A stretch of 64,000 nucleotides of DNA from an uncultured Colwellia sp. (lineage in GTDB: Bacteria > Pseudomonadota > Gammaproteobacteria > Enterobacterales > Alteromonadaceae), in NCBI GenBank assembly GCA_913058245.1, contig CAJXQJ010000004.1, positions 62,001 to 126,000 of the forward strand, in the 5' to 3' direction. Below the pieces are notes generated by a model. It searched no databases. It was not told where the DNA came from and saw nothing but the letters and a program-made list of their open reading frames with translations. Every line of letters begins with the position of its first letter. Position 1 is the stretch's first letter. Positions 41,023 to 52,256 of this stretch are shown here, piece after piece. The position numbers and the translations under genes were made by a program.

Positions 41023-41211
41023 ATGAAGAATACTTTTAGAAAAGGAAATGGCTATCGTTTCACCATCGAAGTAATAGGTAACGAAGGAAAATAAGGCGAA
41101 GATAAATCAAATCAAACGTTAACATTTGGGCTGGACAGCAGATGAGAGCTATTTACCACAATGCCGATCTTAAAAAGTGCAGTGAAAGTAGCACTTAAAA
41201 CAGGTACATAG
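41023..41211 (+). pseudogene. Decayed remnant resembling a DUF3861-type small protein
   Basis: Strong RBS (aggagagga) then MKNTFRKGNGYRFTIEVIGNEGK*GEDKSNQTLTFGLDSR*ELFTTMPILKSAVKVALKTGT*: one frame with TAA and TGA interrupting family-like text. Confidence 0.45.
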
Positions 41212-41397
41212 GTACTCATGTTATTTTACTTAATGTAAGAGGCTATGCATATTGGTCGTTAAGGTTTTAGTACATAATAAACTTTAGGTTTATTAAATAA
41301 TTTAGGTGCGATGGCTCGCAATCACCTGACGTAAGAAATTGTCTAGCGCCAGAGTTTAAGCAGTTGACAAAAGGAATCATTTCCAGGGATAAATTAG

Positions 41398-41425
41398 AAA
41401 ACCCTCGCATTACTGCGAGGGTTTA
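41398..41425 (-). terminator. Intrinsic terminator downstream of rnpB
   Basis: AAACCCTCGCattacTGCGAGGGTTT; reverse strand ends in ttttctaattt. Confidence 0.85.
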
Positions 41426-41435
41426 TAGAATAAGT

Positions 41436-41825
41436 GAGTTGACACATAAGCCGGGTTTTGTATCTTTCCTTTTCAAAAAAAGAAAGTGACAATCATTCGT
41501 CTAGGCTATAAATCGCTCTATAGCTCAAGCAACCTACCCGGTTTCAACGCGAGCCACGCCATATGAAACCCTATTTGGTCTTGCTCCGGGTGGAGTTTAC
41601 CCTGCAATTACTGTTACCAGCAATCCGGTGCGCTCTTACCGCACCCTTTCAGCCTTACCTGTTCCGCAAGCGGTCATCGGCGGTCTTCTCTCTGCTGCAC
41701 TTGTCGTCGGCTTACGCCGCCCAGGTGTTACCTGGCACCCTGCTCATTGGAGCCCGGACTTTCCTCCCCTCCATCTGTCTACCCGAAGGCACAACGATGA
41801 AGCAGCGATTGTCTCGTCAACTCGG
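41436..41825 (-). ncRNA. rnpB: RNase P RNA, bacterial class A
   Basis: Reverse strand: GACGAGACAATCGCTGCTTC...GGAGGGGAGGAAAGTCCGGGCTCC...CAGGGTGCCAGGTAACACCTGGGCGGCG...ACAGTAATTGCAGGGTAAACTCCACCCGGAGCAAGACCAAATAGG...ACCGGGTAGGTTGC...ACCCGGCTTAT; ends approximate. Confidence 0.96.
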
Positions 41826-41887
41826 GGCGCATTCTACGTGATATTACTAAGCTTTAAAAGCGTAACACTACTATATTCAGAAGTATC

Positions 41888-42742
41888 TTAAGAATCTTTC
41901 ATTGCCAAGGCATATTCATACAGGGCATTTTTCTTCACTCCGTGAATTTCTGCTGCTATTGCACAGGCTTTTTTAGGCTTCATTTCAGACAACAGTAACT
42001 TTAATGTTGCTACAACATGAGCAGGAATATCATTTGGGTCAACTTTATGGCCTTCAATAATCAATACCATTTCACCCTTGAGTTGATTTGGATCTTCTTG
42101 TAGCCATGCCAATAAGTTTTCAGCGCTATCAGAATGTATAGTTTCAAAGGTTTTGGTTAACTCTCTAGCCATCACCACATAACGCTCACCACCAAGCGTT
42201 TTAACAATATCAGCCACGGTATCAATGGCGCGGCGCGGTGCATCATAAAACACCATGGTACGTGTTTCATTTGCTAACTCATTTAATGTTGCTTGCCGAG
42301 CACTAGACTTTGACGGCAAAAAGCCTTCAAATGTGAATCTATCTGTTGGCAAACCAGCAACGGAAAGTGCAGATATAGCGGCACAAGCACCAGGAATAGG
42401 CGAAACACTTAAACCAAGTTGGCGACAGTGGCGAACCAAATGAAAGCCCGGATCGCTAATCAATGGTGTACCTGCATCTGACACTAACGCGACACTTTTT
42501 CCTTCTTGTAATAGTTTTGATATTTGCTCTTGCCGCTGTCGCTCATTGTGATCATGCATCGACATTGTTCTGTTTTTAATACTAAAAGCAGACAATAACC
42601 GCTGAGTATGTCGGGTATCTTCACAAGCAATAACATCAACATGAGCCAATACCTCTAATGCTCGTTGGCTGATATCAGCTAAGTTGCCAATGGGGGTAGC
42701 AACAATATAAAGAGTACTGGGCTGAATAATTTGTTCCGACAT
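41888..42742 (-). CDS. rsmI: 16S rRNA (cytidine(1402)-2'-O)-methyltransferase RsmI
   Basis: [58 protein letters not shown]; divergent from lpoA as in E. coli. Confidence 0.96.
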   Translation of the reverse strand: MSEQIIQPSTLYIVATPIGNLADISQRALEVLAHVDVIACEDTRHTQRLLSAFSIKNRTMSMHDHNERQRQEQISKLLQEGKSVALVSDAGTPLISDPGFHLVRHCRQLGLSVSPIPGACAAISALSVAGLPTDRFTFEGFLPSKSSARQATLNELANETRTMVFYDAPRRAIDTVADIVKTLGGERYVVMARELTKTFETIHSDSAENLLAWLQEDPNQLKGEMVLIIEGHKVDPNDIPAHVVATLKLLLSEMKPKKACAIAAEIHGVKKNALYEYALAMKDS

Positions 42743-42819
42743 ATTAAAATACTTGTGTTGAGACTGAAGAGGATGAAGTTTATTATAAAGCTATCTTAAA
42801 AAGTACGGATTTCTTAACT

Positions 42820-44667
42820 TTGATAATGACAAATTACTTTTCAGCTCGAAAAAGTACACTTATAACCGTAATTAGCCTGATGGTTTTAGCGAGTTGTTCA
42901 ACAACAAAACCAAGTAAGTCTGAAAAAGTGTTACCAAAAAAAGCCGAGATCATAGAAACCGTTAATGCAACACTTAGCGCTGATGAATTGGTAGCACAAG
43001 CCATTGCTCAAGAAAACGACCAAGCGGTAACTACCTTTATACAAGCCAGCTCATTATATTTAGTAGAAGCTAAGCCTCATAAAGCATTGTGGTTAGCAAC
43101 TCAAACCAAACCTTTAACTCAAAGCCTACTAAATCAATATCATTTAGCTGTGATCAGTGCGCAAAGCCTATTAGCATTAGAGCGCTTTGACAAAGCGCAA
43201 GAAGCACTTAACAATGCTAATGAAGTAAAGAAAAATATAACGAACTCACATATTTTTGACTACTATCAAACACTCGCTGTAGTGCAATTAAAGCGTAATT
43301 TACCAATAGCGGCTCTAGACGCAAGCTTACGAGCATTTGCAAAGAATCCCGATGCAACAAACGCTGATATTGAGATAATTTGGCAGCAACTATGCCAATT
43401 ATCTCAATGGCAGCATCAACAATTACGAAAAATGGCGGCACCGAACGTTGATGGCTGGAGCAAACTACTGACATTCGCCAACAAATTTGGTGATGACAAT
43501 GCTCGTCTGAAACGCTATTTAGTCCAGTGGCAGCGTGATTTTAGCACCCACCCGGCACAAGTTATTGTTGCACAATTACAACAAACACAAGCAACACTTA
43601 TTAATGAAAATAATAATGTTGCGGTCATCATTCCGCTATCGGGAAAACAGGTACGTGCCGGTAAAGTAGCTCAACAAGGCGTATTGGCTGCATATAATAA
43701 CAATACTGCGACAATACATTTCATCGACTCCAACAACTTAGAAATGGCAACACTAGCGACTAAGTTAGAAGAGCTAAATATTGATTATGTTATTGGCCCG
43801 CTACTAAAAGAGAATGTTAAAAATTATTTAGCGCAAACCGACATTTCAACGCCAACATTACTACTTAATCTGCCAGGAAATATCGTGTTAAAGCCACACC
43901 AAGTGGCATTATCTATGCGTCCGGAAGATGAAGCAATACAGGCAGCCACTACCTTAAGTCGTCAGCGATACCAAAAGCCACTTATTTTAAGCCATCAAGA
44001 CAAAGCGAGCCGTCGTATTGCTCAAACTTTTAGCCAGCAATGGCAACATATAACTGGGCAGCAACCTGAAACAGTATTTTTTAATGGCGACGCAAAAATG
44101 CAGAACCAGCTTAAAGCTAGCCTCAGTGTTGATACAAGCCAAGAACGAACGAAAGAATTAAATAGCCGTATTAAGTACTCAATTAAAAGTGAGCTACGCA
44201 ATCGTCGCGATATTGATATGATTTATATTGTCGGCATGCCGTTAGAAACTAAATTACTGAAACCTTACATTGACGTTAATACCAGTCCATTTGCTGATAT
44301 TATCCCGATATATGCTAGCTCTCGAAGCCATAGTGCTAAAAATGATAAAAGCGATAATCGCGACTTATCTGGCTTAGTTTTTACCGAAATGCCATGGCAA
44401 TTATCAGGTAAACAACAAAATAAAGCATTAGCCGCACAAGCGAAAAAGCTATGGCCAAACCGCAGCGATAGTTTACAAACTATTTTTGCCATGGGTTTTG
44501 ATAGTTTAGCGCTGGTCGATAAACTTTCTGCCATGAAAGATAAAACTTATCTTAGACATTATGGTCAAACCGGCATATTACAGTTAGCAGACAACAATAT
44601 ATTAAAACGCAGTTTGGTTTGGGGTAAATACAGCCGAAACAAGGTGCAAGAAATTGCCATCGACTAA
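42820..44667 (+). CDS. lpoA: Penicillin-binding protein activator LpoA
   Basis: Lipoprotein signal LMVLASCSTT; VAVIIPLSGKQVRAGKVAQQGVLAAY; syntenic rsmI-lpoA-yraN-diaA. Confidence 0.92.
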   Translation: MIMTNYFSARKSTLITVISLMVLASCSTTKPSKSEKVLPKKAEIIETVNATLSADELVAQAIAQENDQAVTTFIQASSLYLVEAKPHKALWLATQTKPLTQSLLNQYHLAVISAQSLLALERFDKAQEALNNANEVKKNITNSHIFDYYQTLAVVQLKRNLPIAALDASLRAFAKNPDATNADIEIIWQQLCQLSQWQHQQLRKMAAPNVDGWSKLLTFANKFGDDNARLKRYLVQWQRDFSTHPAQVIVAQLQQTQATLINENNNVAVIIPLSGKQVRAGKVAQQGVLAAYNNNTATIHFIDSNNLEMATLATKLEELNIDYVIGPLLKENVKNYLAQTDISTPTLLLNLPGNIVLKPHQVALSMRPEDEAIQAATTLSRQRYQKPLILSHQDKASRRIAQTFSQQWQHITGQQPETVFFNGDAKMQNQLKASLSVDTSQERTKELNSRIKYSIKSELRNRRDIDMIYIVGMPLETKLLKPYIDVNTSPFADIIPIYASSRSHSAKNDKSDNRDLSGLVFTEMPWQLSGKQQNKALAAQAKKLWPNRSDSLQTIFAMGFDSLALVDKLSAMKDKTYLRHYGQTGILQLADNNILKRSLVWGKYSRNKVQEIAID

Positions 44668-45028
44668 TGATGAGAGTTCAATTTCAATAGGAAAAGTGAC
44701 CGAGCAATTAGCGGCCAACTTTTTAGAGACGCAAGGGCTAGTATTAAAAACGCGTAATTTTCATAATCGTCGTGGTGAACTCGACCTGATTATGACAGAA
44801 GCAGACACTTGGGTGTTTATTGAAGTAAAATATCGCCAACATTCACACTTTGGCGGTGCTATTTCTGCCATTTCTGCTTCAAAACAGCAAAAAATTAAAC
44901 AATGTGCAGCATATTACCTGCAACAAACAGGATTAAATGAATATAATACCAGCTGCCGATTCGATGTTATTGCCTTGCAAGGTAATATCAACAACCCAGA
45001 GATTACTTGGCTGAAAAACGCCTTTTGA
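44654..45028 (+). CDS. yraN: UPF0102 YraN family protein
   Basis: GKVTEQLAANFLETQGLVLKTRNFHNRRGELDLIMTEADTWVFIEVKYR. Confidence 0.94.
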   Translation: MPSTNDESSISIGKVTEQLAANFLETQGLVLKTRNFHNRRGELDLIMTEADTWVFIEVKYRQHSHFGGAISAISASKQQKIKQCAAYYLQQTGLNEYNTSCRFDVIALQGNINNPEITWLKNAF

Positions 45029-45035
45029 TGAATAA

Positions 45036-45647
<612 letters not shown>

Positions 45648-45648
45648 T

Positions 45649-46221
45649 ATGTCAGTAAAATCATTATTAAGTGTTGTTGCAGTTGCAGCACTTTTGCAAG
45701 GCTGTGTAGCTGCTGCAGTTGTTGGGGTTGTTGGCGGCGCAAGCGTTGCGACAGACAACCGCTCATTAGGTAATCAAATTGATGATCAGAAAATCGAAAT
45801 AGATGCCCATGCAAAACTCGCTGCAAGTGAAGCCCTAAGTGATAACACAAATTTACAAGTAGTCAGCGTAAATGGAAGTGTCTTGGTTGTTGGTCAAGCA
45901 CCTAACAGTTACCTGCGTGATCAAGCAATTAAGATACTTAATGACATCAATGGTGTTAAGCAGCTTCACAATCAAATTCGCATCAGCAATACCACTGCAT
46001 TTACCACCAAAACTAATGACGTTTGGCTAACATCTAAAGTGAAAACAGCATTATTTAGTAGTGATGAGTTAGATGCCACAAATATTAAGGTAGTCACCGA
46101 GAACGGTGAAGTATTTTTAATGGGTTTAGTCACCAAGTCGCAAGCAAATAATGCTGTTGATATTGCTCGTAATGTTGGTGGTGTAAATCGTGTATTTAAA
46201 ATATTTGAGTATATTGATTAA
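45649..46221 (+). CDS. dolP: BON-domain outer-membrane lipoprotein (DolP/YraP)
   Basis: MSVKSLLSVVAVAALLQGCVAAAVVGVVGG lipobox, two BON domains; start corrected from ORF track to 45649. Confidence 0.9.
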   Translation: MSVKSLLSVVAVAALLQGCVAAAVVGVVGGASVATDNRSLGNQIDDQKIEIDAHAKLAASEALSDNTNLQVVSVNGSVLVVGQAPNSYLRDQAIKILNDINGVKQLHNQIRISNTTAFTTKTNDVWLTSKVKTALFSSDELDATNIKVVTENGEVFLMGLVTKSQANNAVDIARNVGGVNRVFKIFEYID

Positions 46222-46311
46222 CACAAAATAACCCAACAAAATTGAAGATGTTCGTGGCAAAAAGCGATGAAGTATTGAGCTTTTTTAAAGCAGAAACTGA
46301 CAGTTTTTACT

Positions 46312-46340
46312 GACTATGACATACTGTTCTTCTTGAACAT
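46312..46340. repeat. Imperfect direct repeat, copy A
   Basis: gactatgacatactgttcttcttgaacat; 24/29 identical to copy B. Confidence 0.65.
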
Positions 46341-46362
46341 CACCATTGATTCACATCTTTGT

Positions 46363-46391
46363 GACCATGGCATACGGTTCGTCCTGAACAT
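46363..46391. repeat. Imperfect direct repeat, copy B
   Basis: gaccatggcatacggttcgtcctgaacat. Confidence 0.65.
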
Positions 46392-46422
46392 AAAAAAAGC
46401 AAACCATAGGGTTTGCTTTTTT
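46392..46422. terminator. Intrinsic terminator, bidirectional
   Basis: aaaaaaaGCAAACCataGGGTTTGCtttttt. Confidence 0.9.
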
Positions 46423-46450
46423 CGTTCTGTCATATTAATTTTTTACACAC

Positions 46451-46882
46451 CTAATAATTAGGCTCACCCTCAAATAAGTTACTCACTTCTTGCTGTTTAT
46501 CTGATAATAATTCTTGCTCTAACCACGTCAATGCCTGCTGCCAACCAAGCTCTAAACCCGAAAACAATTGGCTATTCCAATTATCGTGAGCACGCTTTTC
46601 ATTAAGCTCTTCAACCAGAGTTTTGCATTCATCGGTATAATATACGAATGCTATTGCTTTTAACCCCTGATATGAACCGATAGATAACTGAGCTTCATAA
46701 CTATAAGAATACTCATTAATACGGTTTATCAACATGCCGAAGTCGCCAAAAATATGAGCTTTAAAAAAGTCATCACACTCTTCAATCATTTCAAGTGATA
46801 ATTCAACACCATCATCAATACACACTTCAACAATATTTTCAGCAAGTAAAGTAAAGTAACCAAAACTCAACCTATGTTTCAT
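46451..46882 (-). CDS. Hypothetical protein, STAS/SpoIIAA-like size and composition
   Basis: 143 aa uninterrupted ORF following a terminator; no confident family motif. Confidence 0.7.
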   Translation of the reverse strand: MKHRLSFGYFTLLAENIVEVCIDDGVELSLEMIEECDDFFKAHIFGDFGMLINRINEYSYSYEAQLSIGSYQGLKAIAFVYYTDECKTLVEELNEKRAHDNWNSQLFSGLELGWQQALTWLEQELLSDKQQEVSNLFEGEPNY

Positions 46883-47070
46883 TTGTCCTCTCTAACTAGG
46901 TAATAGAATGGATATTTCCTTTACTGCAGCATTGCTTCCTTTGCTATTTTTATTAACAACCTTGTAAATTTAGCTACCTATTAACCATAGGTTTATTAGT
47001 TAACTTATTCAAATGCTCATATGCCAAAGCTGAGCAATTAGTACTTTAGTGCATTGAATTAATTATTAAA

Positions 47071-49431
47071 TTATTCTCCAAATATTTTTTCAAACCATGA
47101 TTTCTTTTTCTTAGGCTGCGTAGCATCGCGCTCACATTGCTCTTGGTATATTAAACCGTTGGTTACCGCTGGTAAAAGTTGAGAATTTGCACACTCTTGA
47201 CTTACCGCTCGGCCACTTTTATTGTCAAAATGCACTAACTCCACACTTTCGGGTATATCAGCGTGCCTACTAGTTGCACCAGCTCTTTTCATAAAGTCAG
47301 CAAATAGCACTAATGCACCACTACTACCGGTTAGTTTTGTCGGCTTATTATCATCTCGACCTACCCAAGTGGTTACTAAAAGTTCATTATCATAGCCAAC
47401 AAACCAACTATCACGTTGCTCATTGGTGGTGCCAGTTTTACCCGCCAGGGTTTTATTTTTCAAACGCCATGATAATGATCGAGCGGTGCCTGAAGCTGCT
47501 ACTTTAGTCAACGCATAATCAAGCAAGTAAGCCGCTTGTGTCGACATTAACTGTTGTGCTTGATTTTCAAATAACCATAAGGTTTCCCCTTTGGCGTTAA
47601 CCACGCGCTCAATTGCATGCGACTGCTGACCTGAGCCGTAATTAGCCAATGGTAAATACAGTTGATTTACCTCCATTGGCGACATATTTAACGCACCTAA
47701 CAACATCGAAGGACGCGTAACAATGTCACCTGGGTAGCCTAACAAATGAATTGCTTGTGCAATATTGTCTAGTCCAAGTTCCATACCTAAATTTACAGTT
47801 GGAATATTTAAACTAGAAGATAATGCGTCCACTAAATGCACTTGACCTCGATACTTGCCATCATAATTCTTTGGCGTCCACGCTTGTCCATCTTCACTTG
47901 ACAGAGTGATTGCTTTGTCATCAATTAAGCTGGCTAAATTAAAGCGCTGGTAACGCTCTAATGCCGCCAAATACACAGCCGGTTTAATTAATGAACCTAT
48001 CGGCCTTTTGGCATGTAAGGCTCGATTAAAACCAGCATACCCGGCTTCCTTACCTCCCACTAAAGCGCGAACGCTACCGGTACTGAAGTCTGAAACCACC
48101 ATAGCTACTTGTAACCCAGAGCCTGTTTGTTTTTCTAAAAGTGGCATTTGTTGGTCGATGCTAGATTGAAGTGCCAATTGTTGATCAATTGAGAAACCGG
48201 TAAAAACTCTTACACCTGATTGCTGCTCATATTCAGATAAGTGTCGAGATAGCTCCGCTTTTACCAATTGTAAATAGGAAGGAAATTTTTGCTGTGCTAG
48301 TCGACGTTGCTGACGAATAGATAACGGCGACTCAACTGCACGTTCAAATTCAGCTTGAGCGATAATTTCTTGCTGATACATTAAACGCAACACTAGATCT
48401 CGGCGCTTTAATGTACGCTCGGGAAAGCGCCAAGGGTCATAATAGCTTGGCCCTTTAATTTGCCCGATAAGCATCGCCATTTGCTCGGTATCTAGTGATT
48501 GAATAGATTTACCAAAATAAAACTCTGCCGCCAAACCAAAACCATAAATACCATTAGCGTAATGCTGTCCTAAATAAACTTCATTAATATAGGCTTCAAG
48601 GAGCTGATCTTTGCTATAGCGGTACTCTAAAATTAACGACATTATCGCTTCGTTGACTTTACGCCATAGCGTTTTATCGCGAGTCAAAAACATATTTTTA
48701 ACTAACTGCTGTGTTAACGTACTACCACCTTGTACTGTTCTGCCAGCTTTTATGTTTTGATATAGTGCTCGTAAAATACCTAATGGTGACACACCGTGGT
48801 GAAAATAAAAGTCGCGGTCTTCGACAAGTAACAAGGTATCCAATAACTCTTCAGGCACCGCTTGCAAGGAAACTAAAACGCGATCTTCTTTGCTTTCCGG
48901 CAATATCCTGTCGAGTAACATTGGCTCTAATACAACCTGCTCGACCTTGTTACCATTTATATACAATTGCTGAATATGCTCATTGGCTATATCAATAGTG
49001 ATGTTTTGGCTTTCTTCAATGCCATTACCAAAGTCAAACGCACGCCGAAAAATAATCGCGCGTGTCGCCGATAATGCAAACTCTCCAGGGCGTTGCACCT
49101 GAGTCACTTTTTTATAGCGATTTGCCACAAGCGCCTGCTTTAAGTTAGTTAGTTTTAACTTACTGCCTAGGCGATACTGCTCAATTTGACCATATACCTG
49201 CACCGGCACTTGCCAGCGCTGTCCTTCAAACTTATTACGCACCTTACTATCAAGATAAATGCTGTACAAAAAAATAACAAAAACCATAAGTAGCATCATT
49301 TTTAAGATAAAAAACAATGACCACCGACTAAAACGACGAATGCGGCTTGGCGTATTATCAGCCACCTTTTTTGAAGATGATTTTTTAGTTGTGCGTGTGG
49401 CTTTTGTTTCAGACTTCTTTCTTGGAGACAT
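47071..49431 (-). CDS. mrcB: Penicillin-binding protein 1B (bifunctional transglycosylase/transpeptidase)
   Basis: LLVEDRDFYFHHGVSPLGILRALYQNIKAGRTVQGGSTLTQQLVKNMFLT; transpeptidase RPIGSLIKPAVYLAAL and LAGKTGTTNEQRDSWFVGYD. Confidence 0.96.
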   Translation of the reverse strand: MSPRKKSETKATRTTKKSSSKKVADNTPSRIRRFSRWSLFFILKMMLLMVFVIFLYSIYLDSKVRNKFEGQRWQVPVQVYGQIEQYRLGSKLKLTNLKQALVANRYKKVTQVQRPGEFALSATRAIIFRRAFDFGNGIEESQNITIDIANEHIQQLYINGNKVEQVVLEPMLLDRILPESKEDRVLVSLQAVPEELLDTLLLVEDRDFYFHHGVSPLGILRALYQNIKAGRTVQGGSTLTQQLVKNMFLTRDKTLWRKVNEAIMSLILEYRYSKDQLLEAYINEVYLGQHYANGIYGFGLAAEFYFGKSIQSLDTEQMAMLIGQIKGPSYYDPWRFPERTLKRRDLVLRLMYQQEIIAQAEFERAVESPLSIRQQRRLAQQKFPSYLQLVKAELSRHLSEYEQQSGVRVFTGFSIDQQLALQSSIDQQMPLLEKQTGSGLQVAMVVSDFSTGSVRALVGGKEAGYAGFNRALHAKRPIGSLIKPAVYLAALERYQRFNLASLIDDKAITLSSEDGQAWTPKNYDGKYRGQVHLVDALSSSLNIPTVNLGMELGLDNIAQAIHLLGYPGDIVTRPSMLLGALNMSPMEVNQLYLPLANYGSGQQSHAIERVVNAKGETLWLFENQAQQLMSTQAAYLLDYALTKVAASGTARSLSWRLKNKTLAGKTGTTNEQRDSWFVGYDNELLVTTWVGRDDNKPTKLTGSSGALVLFADFMKRAGATSRHADIPESVELVHFDNKSGRAVSQECANSQLLPAVTNGLIYQEQCERDATQPKKKKSWFEKIFGE

Positions 49432-49587
49432 GCGTGAGTTTGATCTACCTATAATTTACTAATGAAAGTATATATTAATCTAGCGGACAGCATATCCCTA
49501 GTGAAAATTTTAGCACTTGAATAGGCATTAGATTTTATTTAACGATATAATGCGGCCTATTTTATCTTCAATATCATTAGGTAAATC

Positions 49588-50496
49588 ATGTCTGCATTTA
49601 ACATGTTAGTAGTGCTAGGCTCAACAGCATCAGGAAAAACAAAACTTGCGGTCGAATTGGCAAAACTATTGAATGGAGAAATAATTTCAGCAGACTCTCG
49701 ACAAGTATATCGGGGGTTAGATATTGGCAGCGGTAAAGATCTTGATGAGTATCAAGACATTAAGCATCATCTTATCGACATTGTTGATCCCGGTTACGAA
49801 TACAATATTTTCGATTTCCAAAAAGACGTAATTAATGCCTACCAAAACATTAACGCCAAAAATAAACTCGCAATTATGGCTGGCGGTTCAGCATTATATG
49901 TAGATTCAATTTTGAAAGGTTATCGCCTGATTGAAGTACCAGAAAATATAAAGCTTAGAGCATCATTATCAACATTTTCTCATCAAGCTTTAGTGGAAAA
50001 GTTAATCGCTTTGAAACCAAACCTGCACAATACTACTGATATTATTGAACGCGAACGTCTAATAAGAGCTATTGAAATTGCCCAAGGTGAACTTGATGCA
50101 AAAGATACAATAAACGACTTTCCTAAGTTAACTCCATTAATATTTGCTATAAAATGGCCAAGAGACGTTATTCGACAACGTATCACTAAGCGCTTAAAAG
50201 AACGTATGAATCAAGGGTTAATTGAAGAGGTTGCAGAATTGCATCGCCAAGGGGTAAGTTGGGAAACACTCCATTTTTATGGGTTGGAATACCGTTTTAT
50301 TGCCCAACATTTACAGAGAAAACTATCCCAAAATGACTGTTTTCAAAAACTCAACTCTGCCATTCACCAGTTCTCTAAAAAACAAGACACTTGGCTAAGA
50401 CGTTTGGAACGCAATGGCACTAAAATTCACTGGTTAGACGGTGAGCAAGATATTTTATCACAAGCCATGGCAACTATTGTGCGGACAAACAATTAG
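49588..50496 (+). CDS. MiaA-like tRNA dimethylallyltransferase family protein, atypical short version
   Basis: VVLGSTASGKTKLAVELAKLLNGEIISADSRQVYRGLDIGSGK; HHLIDIVDP; GGSALYVDSIL; ERERLIRAIEIA; C-terminal HFYGLEYRFIAQHL. Confidence 0.85.
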   Translation: MSAFNMLVVLGSTASGKTKLAVELAKLLNGEIISADSRQVYRGLDIGSGKDLDEYQDIKHHLIDIVDPGYEYNIFDFQKDVINAYQNINAKNKLAIMAGGSALYVDSILKGYRLIEVPENIKLRASLSTFSHQALVEKLIALKPNLHNTTDIIERERLIRAIEIAQGELDAKDTINDFPKLTPLIFAIKWPRDVIRQRITKRLKERMNQGLIEEVAELHRQGVSWETLHFYGLEYRFIAQHLQRKLSQNDCFQKLNSAIHQFSKKQDTWLRRLERNGTKIHWLDGEQDILSQAMATIVRTNN

Positions 50497-50613
50497 CAAG
50501 CACTAGCAAACTTCTGCAACGATAATTCTTTTCGACAAAAACGGGTAAACAGAGCGTTGATAAATATTCGCTCTGTTTACCATAATTAATAAAGCTAACT
50601 AATAATGTTTATA

Positions 50614-52134
50614 TTAGAAAAAGCCCAGAGGATTAACATCATAACTTACCAATAAGTTTTTGGTTTGCTGGTAATGCTCTAATGCCATTTTATGGGTTTC
50701 ACGGCCAACACCTGACTTTTTATAACCACCAAATGCCGCATGTGCAGGGTACATATGATAACAATTAGTCCAAACCCTACCCGCCTGAATTTTGCGTCCC
50801 ATACGATAGGCTAAATTCATATCCCTAGTCCAAACGCCGGCACCTAGCCCAAACTCAGAACTATTTGCTAACTCCAGTACTTCGGCTTCGTCTTTAAATG
50901 TCGACAATGAGATTACCGGGCCAAAAATTTCTTCTTGGAATACCCGCATATCATTAGTGCCTTTTAGCAAAGTTGGTTGAATGTAAAAGCCATTTTGGTG
51001 CTCATTATCAAGTTGCTCAACATCACCACCTAACAGAACCTCCGCACCTTCTTCACGACCAATAGCGATATAGCTCATAATTTTATCAAATTGCTCTTTA
51101 GAGGCTTGCGCACCTACCATAGTATCGGTATCAAGTGGATTACCACGCTTAATCGCTTTCGAGCGCTCTATCACTTTCTCAATAAATTGCGGATAGATAT
51201 CTTCATGAACAAAAACCCGAGACGGACAAGTACACACTTCACCTTGGTTAAAGTAAGCTAAAACCATTCCTTCAATACATTTACTTAAATACTCGTCTTC
51301 TTGATCCATTACATCTTTGAAGAAAATATTCGGCGATTTACCGCCAAGTTCAACTGTAGACGGAATAATATTCTCAGCTGCACACTTTAATATATGAGAG
51401 CCAACAGGCGTTGAGCCAGTGAAAGCAATTTTAGCAATGCGAGTACTCGTAGCAAGTGCTTGTCCTGCTTCATTACCAAAGCCATTAACAATGTTTAATG
51501 CGCCAGCAGGCAGTAAATCACCAATTAATTCGGCCAATACTAGAATAGACGCAGGCGTTTGTTCTGCCGGTTTTAATACCACACAATTGCCCGCCGCCAA
51601 CGCAGGAGCAAGCTTCCATGCAGCCATCAAAATAGGGAAATTCCATGGAATAATTTGCCCAACTACACCTAAAGGTTCATGAAAATGATATGAAACCGTA
51701 TTTTCATCTAAATCACCTATAGAGCCTTCTTGTGCTCGTAAACAACCAGCAAAATAACGAAAATGATCAACTGCCAGCGGAATATCAGCCGCTAATGTTT
51801 CACGTACTGCCTTACCATTATCCCAAGTTTCAGCAATGGCCAAATATTCAATATTTTGTTCAATTTTGTCTGCTATTTTCAATAAAATATTTGAGCGTTC
51901 GGTTACCGAAGTAGCACCCCATTGCTCTTTAACTTTATGCGCTGCATCTAGGGCAAGTTCGATATCTTTTTCTGTAGAACGGGGGATTTGGCAAAAAACT
52001 TCACCATTTACCGGACTAATATTATCAAAATATTGTCCTTCAAATGGTTCAAGCCATTGGCCACCAATAAAATTTTGGTAACGGGCTTTAAAATTTATCA
52101 ACGCGCCATCGGTGCCAGGTGCTGCATAGATCAT
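50614..52134 (-). CDS. NAD-dependent aldehyde dehydrogenase
   Basis: [80 protein letters not shown]. Confidence 0.95.
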   Translation of the reverse strand: MIYAAPGTDGALINFKARYQNFIGGQWLEPFEGQYFDNISPVNGEVFCQIPRSTEKDIELALDAAHKVKEQWGATSVTERSNILLKIADKIEQNIEYLAIAETWDNGKAVRETLAADIPLAVDHFRYFAGCLRAQEGSIGDLDENTVSYHFHEPLGVVGQIIPWNFPILMAAWKLAPALAAGNCVVLKPAEQTPASILVLAELIGDLLPAGALNIVNGFGNEAGQALATSTRIAKIAFTGSTPVGSHILKCAAENIIPSTVELGGKSPNIFFKDVMDQEDEYLSKCIEGMVLAYFNQGEVCTCPSRVFVHEDIYPQFIEKVIERSKAIKRGNPLDTDTMVGAQASKEQFDKIMSYIAIGREEGAEVLLGGDVEQLDNEHQNGFYIQPTLLKGTNDMRVFQEEIFGPVISLSTFKDEAEVLELANSSEFGLGAGVWTRDMNLAYRMGRKIQAGRVWTNCYHMYPAHAAFGGYKKSGVGRETHKMALEHYQQTKNLLVSYDVNPLGFF

Positions 52135-52256
52135 AAGACTTTCCTATAGTTGTATTTTTAGTCAATTGTTATTACCTTAGTAGATTAAAAAAATTTCAAC
52201 TATGCAATAAGTTCAAAAAAGTTGACTGCCAGTACATATATAAAAAGGGCGCGAAA

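Noticed and set aside
41563-41891. ORFs 41563..41841 and 41628..41891 on the + strand
   Set aside because: They lie antisense to the clear RNase P RNA gene; spurious ORFs.
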